Shown here: in pieces, positions 10,567 through 19,097 of the stretch
Position numbering within the stretch: the first letter of the stretch is position 1
How the letters are laid out: the number at the start of each line of letters is the position of its first letter
DNA from: Oscillospiraceae bacterium
GTDB taxonomy: Bacteria; Bacillota; Clostridia; Oscillospirales; Oscillospiraceae
Reading direction: 5' to 3'
Length of the DNA stretch: 64,000 nucleotides
NCBI GenBank assembly: GCA_902778115.1
Contig: CACYWG010000005.1
Location: 1-64,000 of the forward strand
Notes under the pieces: generated by a model
The model's input: the letters and a program-made list of their open reading frames with translations, nothing else
What the model was told of the DNA's origin: nothing
Databases searched by the model: none
Made by a program: the position numbers and the translations under genes

Positions 10567-10704
10567 GCCTCCCTTGCCTAAAGGGAGGTGGCGCGGCGCG
10601 TCTCCCGCAAGCGCCGTGACGGAGGGATTCTTTTGCCGTCGTTTTAATATCCCCCAGTCACACTCGCTGCGCTCGCGTGACAGCCCCCTTTAGGCAAGGG
10701 GGCC
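10567..10704. repeat. Family B palindromic element, copy 1
   Basis: The left arm has hairpin CCTCCCTTGCCTAAAGGGAGG-like stems followed by a GGCGC/GCGCC hairpin and GACGGAGGGATT. The right arm is ATCCCCCAGTCAC, a CTCGCTGCGCTCG-type hairpin, then a CCCCCTT...AAGGGGG stem. The two arms are in inverted orientation around a short centre. It lies inside the rplI-dnaB gap and would be transcribed with the operon. Confidence 0.8.
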
Positions 10705-10713
10705 ATTTTGCTG

Positions 10714-11160
10714 TTATCCCTCCACGACGAGGACGTTGATGTTGCCGCTGACCTCAAAGCCGAGCTTGGCCTTGACCGTGTAGGCGCCGAAGCTCTTGAT
10801 GGGCGTGTCCTGGACGATCTTGTTTTTCTCGATGTCCATGTCGAACTGCTCCTTGAGCGCCTTGCTGATGGCCTCCGAGGTCACCGCGCCGAAGAGCTTG
10901 CCCGCGCCGCCGGCCTTGGCCCGCACGACGACCTGCACCGCGCCGAGCTTCCTGGCGTATTCCTCGGCCTTCGCCTTGTCCTTGGCGATCTGCGCGGCCT
11001 TGGCCTTTTCCTTCAGCTTGAGGGCGTTGATGTTGTCGGCGGTCGCCTCGGTGGCGAGCTTGCGGGGCAGGAGGTAATTGCGCGCGTAGCCGTCGGAAAC
11101 CTCCTTCAGCTCGCCCTTCTTGGCCTGTCCTCTCACGTCCACGTTGAATATCACTTTCAT
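10714..11160 (-). CDS. rplI: Ribosomal protein bL9
   Basis: This 148-residue protein of the large ribosomal subunit binds 23S rRNA with its N-terminal domain. The N terminus shows the family pattern [20 protein letters not shown] and [10 protein letters not shown] long connecting helix ([19 protein letters not shown]) leads to the C-terminal domain. Length is typical. GGAGG precedes the ATG. It is downstream of gdpP with a 27-base gap. Confidence 0.97.
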   Translation of the reverse strand: MKVIFNVDVRGQAKKGELKEVSDGYARNYLLPRKLATEATADNINALKLKEKAKAAQIAKDKAKAEEYARKLGAVQVVVRAKAGGAGKLFGAVTSEAISKALKEQFDMDIEKNKIVQDTPIKSFGAYTVKAKLGFEVSGNINVLVVEG

Positions 11161-11187
11161 TATATCTGTTCCTCCGATTCCGGTTTC

Positions 11188-13179
11188 TTAATTGTCGATG
11201 TATTCGTCGATGGCCTTGCGCACGCGCTGCGCCGCCTCCGCCACGCCGATCTCGCCGAACTGCGCGGCCGCCGCGCTGCGGTTGCCGCCGCCGCCCAGCT
11301 TTTCCATCAAAATCTGCACGTTCATTTCGCCGATGGAGCGCGCCGAGGCGAACACCGTGCCGCTCTCGTCCTGCGCGACCACCACCGAGGCGTCCACGCC
11401 GGAGATGTTGAGCAGCTCGTCGGCCGCCGTGGCGACCACGACGCGGTTCTGCGGCTCCTCGGGCGCGGCCAGGGCCACGCCGCGGTAGAGCTCCGTGCCC
11501 TGCATGATGCGGTATTTGGCCACGGCGTCGCTCATGTCGCGCTGCAGCAGGCGCTTGACGTCCGCCGTATCGGCGCCGCAGCGGCGCAGGTAGGCCGCCG
11601 CGTCGAAGGTGCGCTCGCCGGTGCGGATGGTGAAGCTCTTGGTGTCCAGCACGATGCCGGCCAGCACCGCCTCCGCCTCGCAGCGCAGGATGTCGGCGGG
11701 CTCGGCCACCTCCTGCAGGATCTCGGTCAGCAGCTCGCAGGCCGAGGAGGCGTAGGGCTCGATGAAGCTGAGCACGGCGTTCTGGATGTAGTTGGCGCCG
11801 ACGCGGTGGTGGTCGATGACCGCCACGCGGTTGCAGCTTTCCAGCAGGTCGGGATCCTCCACCTGGGCGGGACGGTTGATGTCCACCACCACCAGCAGGG
11901 TCTTCCCGTCGGAGCGGAGCAGCGCATCCTCGGGCGCGATGAAGCAGTCCTTGTATTCCGGCTCCTGCAGCAGCCGGTCGAGCAGCGCATGGGAGGCGTT
12001 CTTCTCCAGGTCGATGACGATGTTGGCCTTCACGCCGCACTTTCTCGCCAGGCAGCACACGCCGACGGCGGCGCCCACGCTGTCGAGGTCGGCGAAGCGG
12101 TGGCCCATGACCAGCACGCGCGAGGAATCCCGCACGAGCTCCGCCAGCGTCGTCGCCACGACGCGGCTTTTCACCTTGGTGCGCTTTTCCACCTCGTTGC
12201 CGCGGCCGCCGTAGAATTCAAAGCTCAGGCGGTTTTTCACCACGGTCTGGTCGCCGCCGCGCGAGAGCGCCAGCTCCACGCCCATGTTGGCAAACTGCAG
12301 CGCCTCGCCGAAGCCGCCGGCGTCCACGCCGAGGCCGATGCTGATGGTGGCGTTGACCCCGTTGGGGCTGGCCACCTGGTGCATCTCCTCCACCACACGG
12401 AACTTGTCCGCCTTCATCGCCTCCAGATAGCGCTTTTCGAACAGCAGCAGATAGCGGTCGCGGTCGAAGCGCTTGAGGATGCCGTGGCACTCCTCGCTCC
12501 ACTGGTTGAGCCGGTCCTCCACCGAGTCGCGGATGTCGTTGCGCACGCGCTCGGTCTGGTTCTTGCCCATCTCGTCGAGGTTGTCGATCACGATCACCGC
12601 CGCCACGGGGCGCGAGGCCTCGTACTCCAGGCGGGTGTTGTCGTAGTCCGTCACGTCCACCCAGTAGGTGATGCCCATGAAGGCGCTGTTCTCGTCGGCG
12701 CGCTCGGAGCGGATGATGTTGCCGTGGATCTGGTACTTGCGCCCGTCCACCTGCATCAGGCTCGGATAGCGGTTCTTGCCCTCCAGCAGCCACTTGCCGG
12801 AAAATTCCGGCACCATGTCGGAAATGCGCGCGTCCACGCGCGAACCCTTCTCTTTGGCGAGGTTGAAGAACATCTCGTTGCCCCAGACGATGCGGCTGTC
12901 GTCCAGGCGGAAGACCGCGATCGGCAGCGGAAAATTCATCAGGGTGTTGTTTTTCGCGTTCTCGGTGTCGTAGGTGACCTCCTCGATCAGCGCGGCCAGC
13001 TGCTTTTTCCGGCGGCGGCGGGCAAAATGGGAATAGATCAGCAGTCCGAGGATCAGCGCGGCTTCGGCTGCGGCCAGGATGTATTGCTTGAAAAACAGCG
13101 ACGCCGCGGCAAAGGCGACCAGAAAGATCAGATACAGTCTGCCGTCGGGCTCCGCAAGCCGCTGCAGTTTGTTGTTCAC
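11188..13179 (-). CDS. gdpP: Cyclic di-AMP phosphodiesterase GdpP (YybT family)
   Basis: This 663-residue membrane protein hydrolyses c-di-AMP, a signal linked to potassium, osmotic and cell-wall control. Two N-terminal helices (about 14-50) are followed by a PAS-like domain. Next comes a degenerate GGDEF domain in which the active motif is replaced by SRGGDQ. The DHH/DHHA1 phosphodiesterase follows; its metal ligands appear in GHRFADLDSVG, VVDINRP and VIDHHR. The start is GTG at 13177-13179, preceded by GAAGGAGG; an upstream ATG in frame lacks a site. It leads the operon that runs through ftsH. Confidence 0.95.
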   Translation of the reverse strand: MNNKLQRLAEPDGRLYLIFLVAFAAASLFFKQYILAAAEAALILGLLIYSHFARRRRKKQLAALIEEVTYDTENAKNNTLMNFPLPIAVFRLDDSRIVWGNEMFFNLAKEKGSRVDARISDMVPEFSGKWLLEGKNRYPSLMQVDGRKYQIHGNIIRSERADENSAFMGITYWVDVTDYDNTRLEYEASRPVAAVIVIDNLDEMGKNQTERVRNDIRDSVEDRLNQWSEECHGILKRFDRDRYLLLFEKRYLEAMKADKFRVVEEMHQVASPNGVNATISIGLGVDAGGFGEALQFANMGVELALSRGGDQTVVKNRLSFEFYGGRGNEVEKRTKVKSRVVATTLAELVRDSSRVLVMGHRFADLDSVGAAVGVCCLARKCGVKANIVIDLEKNASHALLDRLLQEPEYKDCFIAPEDALLRSDGKTLLVVVDINRPAQVEDPDLLESCNRVAVIDHHRVGANYIQNAVLSFIEPYASSACELLTEILQEVAEPADILRCEAEAVLAGIVLDTKSFTIRTGERTFDAAAYLRRCGADTADVKRLLQRDMSDAVAKYRIMQGTELYRGVALAAPEEPQNRVVVATAADELLNISGVDASVVVAQDESGTVFASARSIGEMNVQILMEKLGGGGNRSAAAAQFGEIGVAEAAQRVRKAIDEYIDN

Positions 13180-13242
13180 GGACGCGCCTCCTTCCTCTGC
13201 AAAAAATCGGGTCAAATTTCAGGCCAAAAGGATGGATAGTAT

Positions 13243-13271
13243 ATTATACCAAATTCATTTCTTCATTACAA
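13243..13271 (-). promoter_or_regulatory. Promoter of the gdpP operon
   Basis: On the minus strand TTGTAA, a 17-base spacer and TATAAT (13243-13248) lie about 65 bases before the gdpP GTG. Confidence 0.7.
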
Positions 13272-13333
13272 CAAATAATTTGCCGGAATCAAGGGATAAT
13301 AGCGATATAAAAACAGAGAAACGGGGCGATCGC

Positions 13334-14356
13334 ATGAAAGCTGTCATCATGGCCGGCGGCGAGGGGCGGCGGCTGCGCCCGGTCACCGGCGAGACGCCGA
13401 AGCCGCTGGCGCCGCTGCTGGGCAGGCCCGTGATGGAGCACATCCTGCGCCTGCTGGCCGGGCAGGGCTTTACCGAGGTCTGCGCCGCGGTCAAATACCG
13501 CGCCGGGGAGATCATGGCGCGCTTCGGCGACGGGTCGGCGCTGGGTCTTTCACTGACTTACCGCGTCGAAAAAGAGGCCCTCGGCACCGCCGGGGGCGTG
13601 AAAAACTGCGCGGATTTCTATGGGGACGGGGATTTCCTCGTCATCAGCGGCGACGCCGCCTGCGACTACGACCTCGCCGCGCTTGTGCGCGCGCATCGGG
13701 ACGCGGGCGCCGCGGCGACGCTGGCCCTCGCCCGCTCGCCCGAGCCGCTGCCCTACGGCCTCGCCGTCACCGACGGGGAGGGACTGGTGCGCGCGTTCGT
13801 GGAAAAGCCCGGCTGGTCGCGGGTCGTCACCGACCTCGTCAACACCGGCATCTACGTCCTCTCGCCGCGCGCGATGGCGCCCGTGCCGGAGGGAAAGCCC
13901 TTTGACTTTGCCAGGGACCTCTTTCCGCTGCTGCTGCGGCGCGGCGAAAAGCTGCTGGGCGTGGCGATGGAGGGCTACTGGTGCGATATCGGAAGCCCGC
14001 TGGCCTACTACCGCTGCTGCGTCGACGCGCTGGAGGGCCGGCTGAAGCTCGAGCCGGGGGAAGCCTTTGCCGTGCCCGCCAAGGCGGGCGAAGCAAAACC
14101 GGAGGGCGAGCCCGAGGGGCTGGACTGTCCCTGCCATGACCGGGCGCAGCTGATGGGCACGCTCTCGGAGCTGTTTTTGCCGCTGGGCGCGGACTACTCC
14201 GACGGCCTCACCCTCTCCGCGCCGAACTACCGGCTGCAGATCCGGCCCTCTCCCTCCCGCTCGGCCGTGCGCATCGCCGTGCACGCGGACAACGAGGAAT
14301 TCGCCCGCAGCCTGGCGCTCTCGGCCCGCGAGGTCGCGCAGGCGCTCAACCTTTGA
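13334..14356 (+). CDS. Sugar-phosphate nucleotidyltransferase with a phosphoglucomutase-type C-terminal domain
   Basis: The first 230 residues are a nucleotidyltransferase that would make an NDP-sugar. The signature is MAGGEGRRLRPVTGETPKP, followed by GTAGGVKN, SGDAACD (metal-binding Asp) and VEKPG. After a linker, the last 75 or so residues (SDGLTLSAPNYRLQIRPSPSR) resemble only the final domain of phosphoglucomutase/phosphomannomutase. Clostridia often have a full fusion of the two enzymes at about 800 residues. Here the catalytic mutase domains, including the phosphoserine loop, are missing without a frameshift. The start at MKAVIMAGG has only a weak GGGG site. It diverges from gdpP. Confidence 0.8.
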   Translation: MKAVIMAGGEGRRLRPVTGETPKPLAPLLGRPVMEHILRLLAGQGFTEVCAAVKYRAGEIMARFGDGSALGLSLTYRVEKEALGTAGGVKNCADFYGDGDFLVISGDAACDYDLAALVRAHRDAGAAATLALARSPEPLPYGLAVTDGEGLVRAFVEKPGWSRVVTDLVNTGIYVLSPRAMAPVPEGKPFDFARDLFPLLLRRGEKLLGVAMEGYWCDIGSPLAYYRCCVDALEGRLKLEPGEAFAVPAKAGEAKPEGEPEGLDCPCHDRAQLMGTLSELFLPLGADYSDGLTLSAPNYRLQIRPSPSRSAVRIAVHADNEEFARSLALSAREVAQALNL

Positions 14357-14390
14357 CGAAAACGGGAGGCCATCGCCTCCCGTTTTCGTC
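14355..14390. terminator. Bidirectional terminator
   Basis: A perfect 16-base stem (GACGAAAACGGGAGGC with its complement) and a CATC loop lie between the convergent nucleotidyltransferase gene and birA. Confidence 0.75.
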
Positions 14391-14396
14391 AGTATC

Positions 14397-14424
14397 GTAG
14401 GGGCCGGCGCCCTCGACGGCCCGC
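14397..14424. repeat. Short dispersed GC-rich repeat, copy 1
   Basis: GTAGGGGCCGGCGCCCTCG and the bases after it recur at 59129-59156 with two differences in 28 bases. The core is an imperfect GGGCCG/CGGCCC palindrome. Confidence 0.65.
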
Positions 14425-14432
14425 TGTTTTCT

Positions 14433-15176
14433 TCACTCCGCATTTCTCAGCGACACTTCGCCGAAGCGGATATCCTCCGTGCCGCCGTCCGGCAGACGGA
14501 CGCGCAGGGAGTAATCTTCGTTCACGCCGAGGGCGAAGGCCTCCCGGCTTTCTCCGTCACGCAGGAGCAGCACCTCCCGCCCGACGGTCACGCAGCGCGC
14601 GCGATAGTCTTCCAGCAGCGCGCTATCGCCGCTTCGCGCCGCTGCCACGGCCGCGTCCAGCTCCTCCGTGAGCGTTTCCGCCAGCGCGGGCAGCGGCGTC
14701 AGCTTCCCCGTGAGCTGCCGGACGGAGACCGCGATCTCCCGCAGCTCCGGCGGAAAGTCCGCCGTGTTGACGTTCAGCCCGATGCCGATGACCACAAAGC
14801 GCCCGGCCTGCGCAATAAAGCTCTCGCAGAGGATGCCGCAGAGCTTTCTGCCGCCGCAGACCAGGTCGTTCGGCCACTTGATCCCACAGCGTACGGCGCA
14901 CACGCGCTCCAGCGCCCGCGCCGCCGCCACGGCGGCCGCCGGGGTCAGCTGCAGGTCGCGCGCGGGATCGTCGCTCTGGCGCAGCAGCATCGAATAATAC
15001 AGCCCGCCCTCCGGCGAGGAAAAGCTGCGGCCGAGCCTTCCGCGCCCGGCCGTCTGCCGGGCGGCCCAGAGGACGCTGCCGTCCTGAGCGCCCTGCTCCG
15101 CCAGGCGGCGGATCGCCAGATTGGTGGAGGCCGTCTCCTCCAGAAACAGGATCGGCGCTTTTCTCCGTTTTTCCAC
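14433..15176 (-). CDS. birA: Biotin--[acetyl-CoA-carboxylase] ligase
   Basis: This 247-residue enzyme activates biotin with ATP and attaches it to carrier proteins. The biotinyl-AMP loop is GRGRLGRSFSSP, preceded by TASTNLAIRRLAEQG. KWPNDLVCGGRKLCGILCE carries the substrate contacts. A small C-terminal domain follows. There is no N-terminal helix-turn-helix, so it should be a ligase only and not a repressor. The start is GTG at 15174-15176 behind GGGAGGGG; an ATG three bases upstream is in another frame. Confidence 0.92.
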   Translation of the reverse strand: MEKRRKAPILFLEETASTNLAIRRLAEQGAQDGSVLWAARQTAGRGRLGRSFSSPEGGLYYSMLLRQSDDPARDLQLTPAAAVAAARALERVCAVRCGIKWPNDLVCGGRKLCGILCESFIAQAGRFVVIGIGLNVNTADFPPELREIAVSVRQLTGKLTPLPALAETLTEELDAAVAAARSGDSALLEDYRARCVTVGREVLLLRDGESREAFALGVNEDYSLRVRLPDGGTEDIRFGEVSLRNAE

Positions 15177-15202
15177 ATGACCCCTCCCTTTCCTGATCTG
15201 AC

Positions 15203-15231
15203 AGTATACCACCCTTCGCCTTTGGGCGCAA
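15203..15231 (-). promoter_or_regulatory. Promoter of birA
   Basis: On the minus strand TTGCGC, a 17-base spacer and TATACT. It is back to back with the promoter of the aminotransferase. Confidence 0.65.
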
Positions 15232-15238
15232 TCTTTGC

Positions 15239-15267
15239 TTGAATCGAGGTCTTTCCTGTGTTATATA
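15239..15267 (+). promoter_or_regulatory. Promoter of the aminotransferase gene
   Basis: TTGAAT (15239-15244), a 17-base spacer and TATATA (15262-15267) lie 60 bases before the ATG. Confidence 0.65.
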
Positions 15268-15326
15268 TTAAGTTAAGGCCATTCAAGGGCCATCGGATGA
15301 AAACCTTGACGAAAGGACGTGTTCTC

Positions 15327-16520
15327 ATGAAGTTTTCCTCCCGGATCGAAAGCTGCGGCCTGTCCCCGATGCGCAAATTCGCCTCCGTCGCCGCGGAAGC
15401 GGAGCAGCGCGGCGTCCATATCTACCACCTGAACATCGGCCAGCCGGACATCGCCACGCCGGAGATCTATTACCAGACGCTCAAGAGCTTCTCGAGTCCC
15501 GTGCTCTCTTACGCGCCGTCCAACGGCCTGCCGGAGATGCTGGAGGCCGTGCAGCACTATTACGCGGGCTTCGGCGTGCAGCTGGAGCAGGGCGATATTC
15601 TGATCAGCAACGGCGGCAGCGAGGCGCTGCAGATGCTGCTGGCCTGCATTCTGGAAAGCGGCGACGAGATCGTGATCCCCGAGCCCTTCTATCCCAACTA
15701 TGCCACCATGGTCAAGCTGACCGGCGCGAAGGTGCACCCGCTGACGACTTCTCCCGAGGAGGGCTACCGCTACGCCGTCCGCGAGCGCGTGGAGGCCTGC
15801 ATCAACCGCCGCACCCGCGCCATCATGATCACCAACCCCGGCAACCCCACCGGCGCCGTGCTGACGCCCCAGGAGCTGAAGCTGATGCTGGACATCGCGA
15901 AAAAGCACAAGCTCTTCCTCATCTGCGACGAGGTCTACCGCGAATTCACCTACAACGGCGAGCCGCTGATGAGCGCCCTGCAATACCAGGGCTACGAGGA
16001 CAACGTCGTCGTCATCGACTCGGTCTCCAAGCGCTTTTCCGCCTGCGGCGCGCGCATCGGCATGCTGATCTCCCGCAACCGCACCCTGATGGGCCACGCG
16101 CTCAAATGGTGCCAGACCCGCCTGAGCTCCACGATGGCCGATCAGCTGGCCTCCGCCGCGCTCTACTCGGTGGGTTCGGAATATTTCGTCGCGATGCGCA
16201 AGCTCTACCGCGAGCGGCGCGACACGATGCTCCGGAAGCTGCGCGAGATCCCGGGCGTCGTCTGCGCCGAGCCGAAGGGCGCCTTCTACGTGATGGCCGC
16301 GCTGCCGGTGGACGACGCGGAGAAGTTCCAGCAGTGGCTGCTGACGGAATTTGAGGATCGGGGCGAGACGCTGATGTTCGCCTTCGGCGCGCCCTTCTAC
16401 GCCACGCCCGGCAAGGGCGTCAACGAGGTGCGCATGGCCTATGTGCTGGACGTGCCGCAGCTCGAGCGCGCGATGGACATTCTCGCCAAAGCGATCAAAC
16501 AATACAACGAACAGAAATAA
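15327..16520 (+). CDS. Class I/II pyridoxal-phosphate aminotransferase
   Basis: This 397-residue cytoplasmic enzyme belongs to the AspC/COG0436 fold. It has HLNIGQPDIATPE near the start, NGGSEALQM, the ITNPGNPTGAV motif, CDEVYREF, and SVSKRFSACGARIG, whose Lys should hold the cofactor. The C-terminal arginine-bearing segment (NEVRMAYVLD) fits binding of a substrate carboxylate. The amino-acid substrate cannot be read from sequence; aspartate, alanine or aromatic acids are all possible. The start has AAAGGA upstream. It is a single-gene unit with its own promoter and terminator. Confidence 0.9.
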   Translation: MKFSSRIESCGLSPMRKFASVAAEAEQRGVHIYHLNIGQPDIATPEIYYQTLKSFSSPVLSYAPSNGLPEMLEAVQHYYAGFGVQLEQGDILISNGGSEALQMLLACILESGDEIVIPEPFYPNYATMVKLTGAKVHPLTTSPEEGYRYAVRERVEACINRRTRAIMITNPGNPTGAVLTPQELKLMLDIAKKHKLFLICDEVYREFTYNGEPLMSALQYQGYEDNVVVIDSVSKRFSACGARIGMLISRNRTLMGHALKWCQTRLSSTMADQLASAALYSVGSEYFVAMRKLYRERRDTMLRKLREIPGVVCAEPKGAFYVMAALPVDDAEKFQQWLLTEFEDRGETLMFAFGAPFYATPGKGVNEVRMAYVLDVPQLERAMDILAKAIKQYNEQK

Positions 16521-16533
16521 GGGGCAGCAAAAA

Positions 16534-16566
16534 GCCGCCGGTCACAAATGACCGGCGGCACGCTTT
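16534..16566 (+). terminator. Terminator after the aminotransferase
   Basis: An 11-base stem GCCGCCGGTCA/TGACCGGCGGC with a CAAA loop is followed by a T-containing tail. Confidence 0.8.
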
Positions 16567-16590
16567 TCCTTGACACTATGTAATCATAAA

Positions 16591-16620
16591 AAGCGGCCAC
16601 TTCAAACGAAGTGACCGCTT
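16591..16620 (-). terminator. Terminator after the acyltransferase
   Basis: The stem AAGCGGTCACTTC/GAAGTGGCCGCTT has one G-T pair. On the minus strand it runs into TTTATGATT and follows the gene ending at 16644. Confidence 0.75.
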
Positions 16621-16643
16621 CTTATTATGCTACATTCGCGCAT

Positions 16644-17627
16644 TTATCCCGTGATTGCGTTTCTTGCCTTCAGGCGTTCGATCGCAAAAACAATACCGTA
16701 TATTGAAAAGAAGACGATAAGGTAAATGAAAATCTTTATTGAAAAAGGAAGACTGATGATTGTTTCCAGAAGATGCATAATGAATGTCGCAGAAAAACCT
16801 GTATAAAGATAAAAATACAGAGAATGGACTCCAACAAAGCTGAAAAAGCCATACAGCAGTTTGAGTCTGGGCGTTTCAGAGACTATATGGAGTAATCGCA
16901 CGATTCCCAGGGACGCTGAAAAAGCACTCAATGAACCCAGCAGATAGTCAGAGCAATCGTTCTCGACCATTTCCCATGTGCCGCCGGAAATCATGATCAT
17001 TCCTGCTGCAGATAAGATAAATGTTAGCCAAAGGGGAATAATATTCTCTTTTTTTTCGTAATCCAGTCTTCCTCTGAATATAAACGACAGGCCATAAAAA
17101 GATAACGCAGTAAACACCGTGCCGATTTTTAGCGGATAATTTATCCCAAGTCTTCCGAGAACAACACCTGTGATCCCATAGATAACAGCAAAACAGATTG
17201 TGTACTTACCTGCCATTATTCTTGTCAGCTCAAACAGCACTTCAACAAAGAAAAGTGTTAGAAGAAACCAGCTTACACTTTGACCTCCGTTTAGCATCGC
17301 AATAAATAATTTCTGAACGATCGTACCGGTTCCGACGTTCACTTCAGGGTCAAACATGTCCAGAACCAAGAAAAGGAGATTGGCAACAAGAAAAGGGATC
17401 AACAGCCTTTTGGTTTTCCTTTTTACAAACAACAGAAATGGTTCTGCATTTTGGCTCTTTAGACTTCCGGCTAGGATGAAAAAGAACGGCATATGAAAAG
17501 CGTTGATCAAATTCCTTGCAAGTTCTGCTGCTATGTTTCCGTGCAAAGCAGGCAGGCAATGTGCTAATAGCATCAGCAAGACCACAACGCCTTTCGCTGC
17601 ATCTATGTAAGGTTTTCTTCTCATCAT
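16644..17627 (-). CDS. Acyltransferase-3 family membrane protein
   Basis: This protein of 327 residues is all membrane, with about ten helices. The N terminus KPYIDAAKGVVVLLMLLAHC is the typical start of the acyltransferase-3 (OafA/NodX) family, including the His after the first helix. Such proteins O-acylate cell-surface or secreted sugars. The start MMRRKPY is preceded by GAAGGGA. Base composition is visibly AT-richer than the genes around it, which suggests recent acquisition. It is a lone gene between two terminators. Its substrate is unknown. Confidence 0.82.
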   Translation of the reverse strand: MMRRKPYIDAAKGVVVLLMLLAHCLPALHGNIAAELARNLINAFHMPFFFILAGSLKSQNAEPFLLFVKRKTKRLLIPFLVANLLFLVLDMFDPEVNVGTGTIVQKLFIAMLNGGQSVSWFLLTLFFVEVLFELTRIMAGKYTICFAVIYGITGVVLGRLGINYPLKIGTVFTALSFYGLSFIFRGRLDYEKKENIIPLWLTFILSAAGMIMISGGTWEMVENDCSDYLLGSLSAFSASLGIVRLLHIVSETPRLKLLYGFFSFVGVHSLYFYLYTGFSATFIMHLLETIISLPFSIKIFIYLIVFFSIYGIVFAIERLKARNAITG

Positions 17628-17746
17628 ATTTTCCCTTCTGTTATTGGGTCTGTTCATCGGTGTTACATTGAGAGCAAACAGAAAAAACAGCAGAGCAGTG
17701 CGAGGGGTCAGGGGAAATGCCCGCCTCGCGCTTCATATATCCACCG

Positions 17747-17776
17747 AAAAAAGCCTGAATTAATCAGGCTTTTTTG
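17747..17776 (-). terminator. Terminator after the zinc-ribbon membrane protein
   Basis: AAAAAAGCCTGA/TCAGGCTTTTTT forms a stem with T runs on both strands, 75 bases past the stop of the gene ending at 17852. Confidence 0.85.
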
Positions 17777-17851
17777 ATTTGACACTATTCTTTTTGCAAA
17801 ACACCTCGCGGTAGACGCAAAGCGAAAGAATAAAAACCGTTCTTACATGAC

Positions 17852-19021
17852 TTACTCCTCGACGGGCGCGGCGGGCTCTTTGTGCTTCTTCCCGCGGATC
17901 AGCTTTCCGAGGACGGCCAGCACCAGGCCGACGCCCAGGATGATCAGGCTGATGAGGATGTTGTGGGTCAGCACGCCGCCCGACATGGCCGCGGCCAGCT
18001 CCTGTCCGCCGCAGATCTTCCGCCACAGGCCGGGCAGGATCTTGGCCACGCCCGCGGCGAGGGTCAGGATCAGGCCGACGGCCAGCGCCGTGCCGCCGAT
18101 ATCGCCGAAGCTCAGGCCGATCCGGCCGCGGTTGACGATGAAGATCAGCACGATCATGGCAAGCGCGAGCACCAGCAGCGCGATGATCAGCACCCAGCTC
18201 AGGCCGATGTTCATGGCCCGGTTGACGGCGGGCATGTCGTCCTTGATCGTGTCGCGGCTGAGCGCGTCGACGATGCCGTAGCCGGTCAGCAGGTCCACGA
18301 CCTTGTCGGCCTCGGCCGCCGTCAGCTCCACCTTTTCCTTCTGCAGCACGTGGGCGGTCTTGCCCTCCTGCAGTTCGACCCGCAGCGTATCCGGATCGAA
18401 CTCATAGTTCGTGCGGCCGCGGTAGATATCCGCGCACAGCAGCGCGAGCTGGCCGGACAGGTAGTTCTTCATGCCGCTGCTGTTGAGGATCTTGGCCACG
18501 GACGATTCGCCGATCTTCAGGCCAACGCCGGAGAGGTCCTCGCTCAAAAGCTCGCTGAGCGTCAGCTCCTCGGTCACGTCGTCGAAGAAGGGCGCGGCCT
18601 GCATCCCGGCGATGTTCACGTCCTCGAGGATCGCGCTCAGGCCCTGCTCGGTCGTCGCGCGGCGGACGGCGTAGCCCAGCGTGCCGGTCGTCAGGAAGAC
18701 GAACAGCAGCAGGCACAGCAGCACCGCCAGGATCCGCCGGCCGACGCCGACCTTCTTTTTCTCCGGCTGCTTTTTCGTTTCCTCTGCGGCTTTCTTTTCC
18801 GGCTCCGCCGGTGTTTCGGGCACAGGCTCTTGCGCGACAGGCGCGGCTTCCTCAGCGGCGGGCGCCGGTTCTTCGACGGCGGGCGCGGGCGTTTCCGGCT
18901 CTGCCGGGGTCTCCGGCACGGCGGGCTTCTCCTCGCTCACCGCGTTGAGAAGCGTGCCGCAGTTGCTGCAGAATTTATGCATGTCGTCAAAGCTTGCGCC
19001 GCAGTTCGGACATACTTTCAT
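17852..19021 (-). CDS. Zinc-ribbon membrane protein with a Pro/Glu-rich linker
   Basis: The 389 residues start with a zinc ribbon (CPNCGASF then CSNCGTL, residues 4-24). A long linker rich in Pro, Glu and Ala follows (about 30-100). One membrane helix comes at about 115-135, then an outside domain of about 150 residues, and three helices near the C terminus. No catalytic family is recognised. The start is MKVCPNCG behind AAAGGGTG; the frame extends upstream into the next gene region but without support. Its role may be envelope-associated, which is inference only. Confidence 0.75.
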   Translation of the reverse strand: MKVCPNCGASFDDMHKFCSNCGTLLNAVSEEKPAVPETPAEPETPAPAVEEPAPAAEEAAPVAQEPVPETPAEPEKKAAEETKKQPEKKKVGVGRRILAVLLCLLLFVFLTTGTLGYAVRRATTEQGLSAILEDVNIAGMQAAPFFDDVTEELTLSELLSEDLSGVGLKIGESSVAKILNSSGMKNYLSGQLALLCADIYRGRTNYEFDPDTLRVELQEGKTAHVLQKEKVELTAAEADKVVDLLTGYGIVDALSRDTIKDDMPAVNRAMNIGLSWVLIIALLVLALAMIVLIFIVNRGRIGLSFGDIGGTALAVGLILTLAAGVAKILPGLWRKICGGQELAAAMSGGVLTHNILISLIILGVGLVLAVLGKLIRGKKHKEPAAPVEE

Positions 19022-19097
19022 TGTTACACACCCTTTCTGTATTTCGGCTGCGTTCTTTTTTTTAGCATAGCACAGTTGCCCGCCGGGTGCAAGAGAT

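Noticed and set aside
10708..13239. Long plus-strand frame opposite rplI and gdpP
   Set aside because: Shadow of conserved genes; no ribosome site or family.
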